This document shows positions 5,506 to 7,468 of a DNA stretch of 7,468 nt, piece after piece. A program made the position numbers and the translations under genes. This DNA comes from Susulua sp964536195. GTDB taxonomy: Bacteria > Omnitrophota > Gorgyraeia > Duberdicusellales > 4484-171. The notes beneath the pieces are model-generated. The model was not told where the DNA came from. It did not search any database and saw only the letters and a program-made list of their open reading frames with translations. The stretch is taken from NCBI GenBank assembly GCA_964536195.1, contig CAZHVO010000052.1, positions 1 through 7,468 on the forward strand, read 5' to 3'. Within the stretch, counting starts at the first letter, position 1. Every line of letters begins with the position of its first letter.

Positions 5506-7242
5506 TTACTCCATTAGATAAATGTGCTCTATTTGGGAGAATGCACCACCGTAAGTAGTAGGATAGAGATTCCCAAACTTATTTCTTACCCCATAAATAG
5601 AGTAAGGAACCACTGTATAGATAAGCGGGAGCTCTTCGGATACTATTTGCTGCCAGCGTGAGAATAGAGCCCGCCTCTGGCTTTCATCGAGAATTCTAGC
5701 AGTTTGATTAAAAATATCTTCAATCTCAACCTCATATTGGTCTAAAGGTTCCTTGCTAAGGTTCCACATATGTAAATTGCCCTTATAAGACCAGACATTT
5801 TTGCCAAAATAAGGCTCAATTCCTCCAGTAAGCCCAATCAGAATCATCTCCCAATCAAGAGTAGCTGTTAGCTTGCTGACCAGATTATTAAAATCAAGAG
5901 GTAGAAAGTGTACCTTTACACCAATTGCCTCTAAGTCTTTCTTAATCAGGGTAGCAATTTGAACCCGTTGGGTATTCTCAGCCGAAGTAAAAAATATAAT
6001 CTCTAATTTTCTACCTTGGTTATCCTCTAAGATTCCGTCTCCATCCTGATCACTAAAGCCTATAGTCGAAAGGATATCCTTTGCTCCTTTGGGATCATAA
6101 GAATACTTCTTAACCTTATCGCTATAATAATATATATTTGCCGGGCTTACCGCAGAATGTTGCGGGGTACCTAACCCATTCATCAGAATATCAATAATCT
6201 TTTCCCTATTTATAGCATAAGATATTGCTCTTCGAAAATCTTTATTCTTAAACCACTTTAATTTATAAGGCTCTACAAAAGGTTTCTTGGTATGAGGGTT
6301 AGTTCCTGAATTTTGATTAAGGACTATGAAGTTGGACATTAGAGAAGGACCGGCATTATAAATTGAAAAATTACCTTTGGCTTGGTCCGGTCCTAGAATA
6401 GCTAGGTCTTGAGGCCTTATAGTATAGTGATCAATCTCACCTTCTAAAAATTTCAGCATTGCTGTATCAGAGTTAGAAAGAATAACGAACAACAACTTCT
6501 CCAAATAAGGCAATTGCTCTCCGCAAGAATCTTTCTTCCAGTAAAAAGGATTTCTCTCTAATGTTACTCTCTCTCCGGGAAAATATTTTGCTAATCTAAA
6601 AGGCCCGGTTCCGACAATATCGGCTAGTTTTGTATCCAACCCCATACTAAAGGTAAACTTACCTTCTTCTACTAAAGAAGCATACTTATGAACCGGCAGA
6701 ATTTCATGAGAAAGAGCACGTAAGAAAGGCGCAAAGGTAAAGGGAAGTGAAAATTTTACTTTATAATCGTCAATTGCTTGAACAATTATCTTCTCTCCCT
6801 CTACAGTAAAGATATCTCTACTGCTAGTAGGAATATCCGGATTATAAATTAACTTATTAAAGGTAAAAACAACATCTCTAGCAGTAAATTCCTCTCCGTC
6901 ATTCCATTTAACGTCTCTACGTAAGTGAAAAATCCACTCCTTGCCGTCACTGGAAGTCTCCCAGCTATTAGCTAAATTAGGTAAGACCTCTAAAGTTGCT
7001 GGATCGGTACGAGTTAAGCCTTCAAAAATATAGCCGGTAATCTGAGTAGTTGAGGTCTCCTGGGCAACTATTGGATTAAATGACTTAGGATCACTGGTAG
7101 TTGAAAGAACTAGCTCTCCGCCTCTCTGGCCGCAGATTATTTGATAATCCTTATAAGGCTTCTTAAAAAGCTCAGAGGCCGAGGCATTAGAAACCAAAAG
7201 CAGAGTGCTTATTACTATGATTAAAAATAAATTATTCTTCAT
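5506..7242 (-). CDS. Exported ABC transporter substrate-binding protein, family 5 (oligopeptide/dipeptide type)
   Basis: Soluble binding component of an Opp/Dpp-type ABC importer, expected to capture peptides or other small solutes outside the inner membrane. The 578-residue length fits the family (about 500-600). Residues 1-22 form a signal peptide (Lys3, hydrophobic LFLIIVISTLLLV, then ASA) without a lipobox cysteine, which fits a free periplasmic protein. Family signatures include the opening GGELVLSTTSDPKSFNP (41-57), YIFEGLTRTDPATLEVLPNLANSW (71-94 region), WIFHLRRDVKWNDGEEFTARDVVFT (103-127 region), VGTGPFRLAKY (210-220), FRRAISYAINREKII (336-350) and a late LPLIYTVVP near 538-546. A DQDGDGILED loop lies at 398-407, as in many relatives. 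The only two cysteines are C37 and C240. Substrate cannot be read from sequence. No permease or ATPase gene is adjacent. The ATG at 7242 overlaps the secG-like gene by 11 bases without an evident Shine-Dalgarno sequence, which suggests coupled translation. Confidence 0.92.
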   Translation of the reverse strand: MKNNLFLIIVISTLLLVSNASASELFKKPYKDYQIICGQRGGELVLSTTSDPKSFNPIVAQETSTTQITGYIFEGLTRTDPATLEVLPNLANSWETSSDGKEWIFHLRRDVKWNDGEEFTARDVVFTFNKLIYNPDIPTSSRDIFTVEGEKIIVQAIDDYKVKFSLPFTFAPFLRALSHEILPVHKYASLVEEGKFTFSMGLDTKLADIVGTGPFRLAKYFPGERVTLERNPFYWKKDSCGEQLPYLEKLLFVILSNSDTAMLKFLEGEIDHYTIRPQDLAILGPDQAKGNFSIYNAGPSLMSNFIVLNQNSGTNPHTKKPFVEPYKLKWFKNKDFRRAISYAINREKIIDILMNGLGTPQHSAVSPANIYYYSDKVKKYSYDPKGAKDILSTIGFSDQDGDGILEDNQGRKLEIIFFTSAENTQRVQIATLIKKDLEAIGVKVHFLPLDFNNLVSKLTATLDWEMILIGLTGGIEPYFGKNVWSYKGNLHMWNLSKEPLDQYEVEIEDIFNQTARILDESQRRALFSRWQQIVSEELPLIYTVVPYSIYGVRNKFGNLYPTTYGGAFSQIEHIYLME

Positions 7243-7468
7243 CCGCTAAAGGTGAAGGCTCTTGAGGAGGTATTGATTCTTCGGGAGTAGTTGGTTCTTC
7301 AACCGTATCTTGGGCAATGTCTTCATTAATATTTTCTTCAGCGACAACTTCAACAATATTTTCATCTTCAATTTCACTAGTTAAATTCTCATACTTGCCC
7401 ATTAAAGACTTTCCTCTTTGCTTGGAGAGATAAGCTAAAGATATAGAGGTAAGAAAGAAACCAATAGC
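7232..7468 (-). CDS. secG: Probable protein translocase subunit SecG, C-terminal fragment (cut by window edge)
   Basis: Seventy-eight codons to the stop are visible; the start lies beyond the right edge. SecG is the small two-helix inner-membrane partner of SecY and SecE in protein export. The fragment opens with AIGFFLTSISLAYL, matching the end of the second SecG transmembrane helix (family pattern TAxLAxxFFxxSLxLxxL), then a basic SKQRGK at the membrane boundary. From about residue 26 onward is a long tail dominated by Glu and Asp (19 acidic residues in the last 53) with several prolines. This tail is low-complexity and probably disordered. The call rests on one helix plus tail composition, so another small membrane protein with an acidic tail is possible. 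The last 11 bases overlap the SBP start, so the two are very likely co-transcribed. Confidence 0.65.
   Translation of the reverse strand, partial: AIGFFLTSISLAYLSKQRGKSLMGKYENLTSEIEDENIVEVVAEENINEDIAQDTVEEPTTPEESIPPQEPSPLADEE

Noticed and set aside
6022..6051. Calcium-loop-like DQDGDGILED in the SBP, considered as a dockerin or EF-hand insertion
   Set aside because: Similar DxDGDG loops are common at this place in family 5 binding proteins, and it is a single copy without the flanking helices of an EF-hand pair.

Overview
The window is a compact block of seven genes, all on the minus strand, with almost no intergenic space. In transcription order (right to left) they are: the 3' end of a secG-like gene, an exported oligopeptide-type ABC substrate-binding protein (SBP), an exported TPR protein, polA, glgA, coaE, and the 5' end of rho. 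Five genes are complete and the two at the edges are cut by the window. No RNA gene, mobile element, CRISPR array or phage gene was found, and no plus-strand gene is credible.

Organism: an AT-rich bacterium with Lys/Ile/Leu-rich proteins. An uncultivated Gram-negative-like lineage such as Omnitrophota (OP3) would fit this mix of TPR/SBP envelope genes fused to a polA-glgA-coaE-rho run, but that is inference from general gene-order impressions and was not tested.

Layout: (1) 7232-7468, secG tail with the end of a transmembrane helix and a long acidic, proline-containing C-terminus; it overlaps the next gene by 11 bases. (2) 5506-7242, SBP with a cleavable signal peptide and no permease or ATPase beside it. 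(3) 4639-5475, TPR protein with a signal peptide. (4) 2082-4589, full-length DNA polymerase I with intact 5' nuclease and polymerase motifs but an eroded proofreading domain. (5) 706-2085, GT5 glycogen synthase, coupled to polA by an ATGA overlap. (6) 116-703, dephospho-CoA kinase, 2 bases after glgA. (7) 1-134, start of rho, overlapping coaE by 19 bases and preceded by a near-perfect Shine-Dalgarno sequence.

Functionally the block splits into an envelope half (secretion, SBP, TPR) and a housekeeping half (replication/repair, glycogen synthesis, CoA synthesis, transcription termination). The only gaps of any size are 30 bases (before the TPR gene) and 49 bases (before polA). Both hold promoter-like sequences placed so close to the start codon that leaderless transcripts are possible. 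I see no convincing new multi-gene system; the most interesting points are the decayed proofreading domain, the acidic SecG tail, the orphan SBP-TPR pair and the possible leaderless starts.
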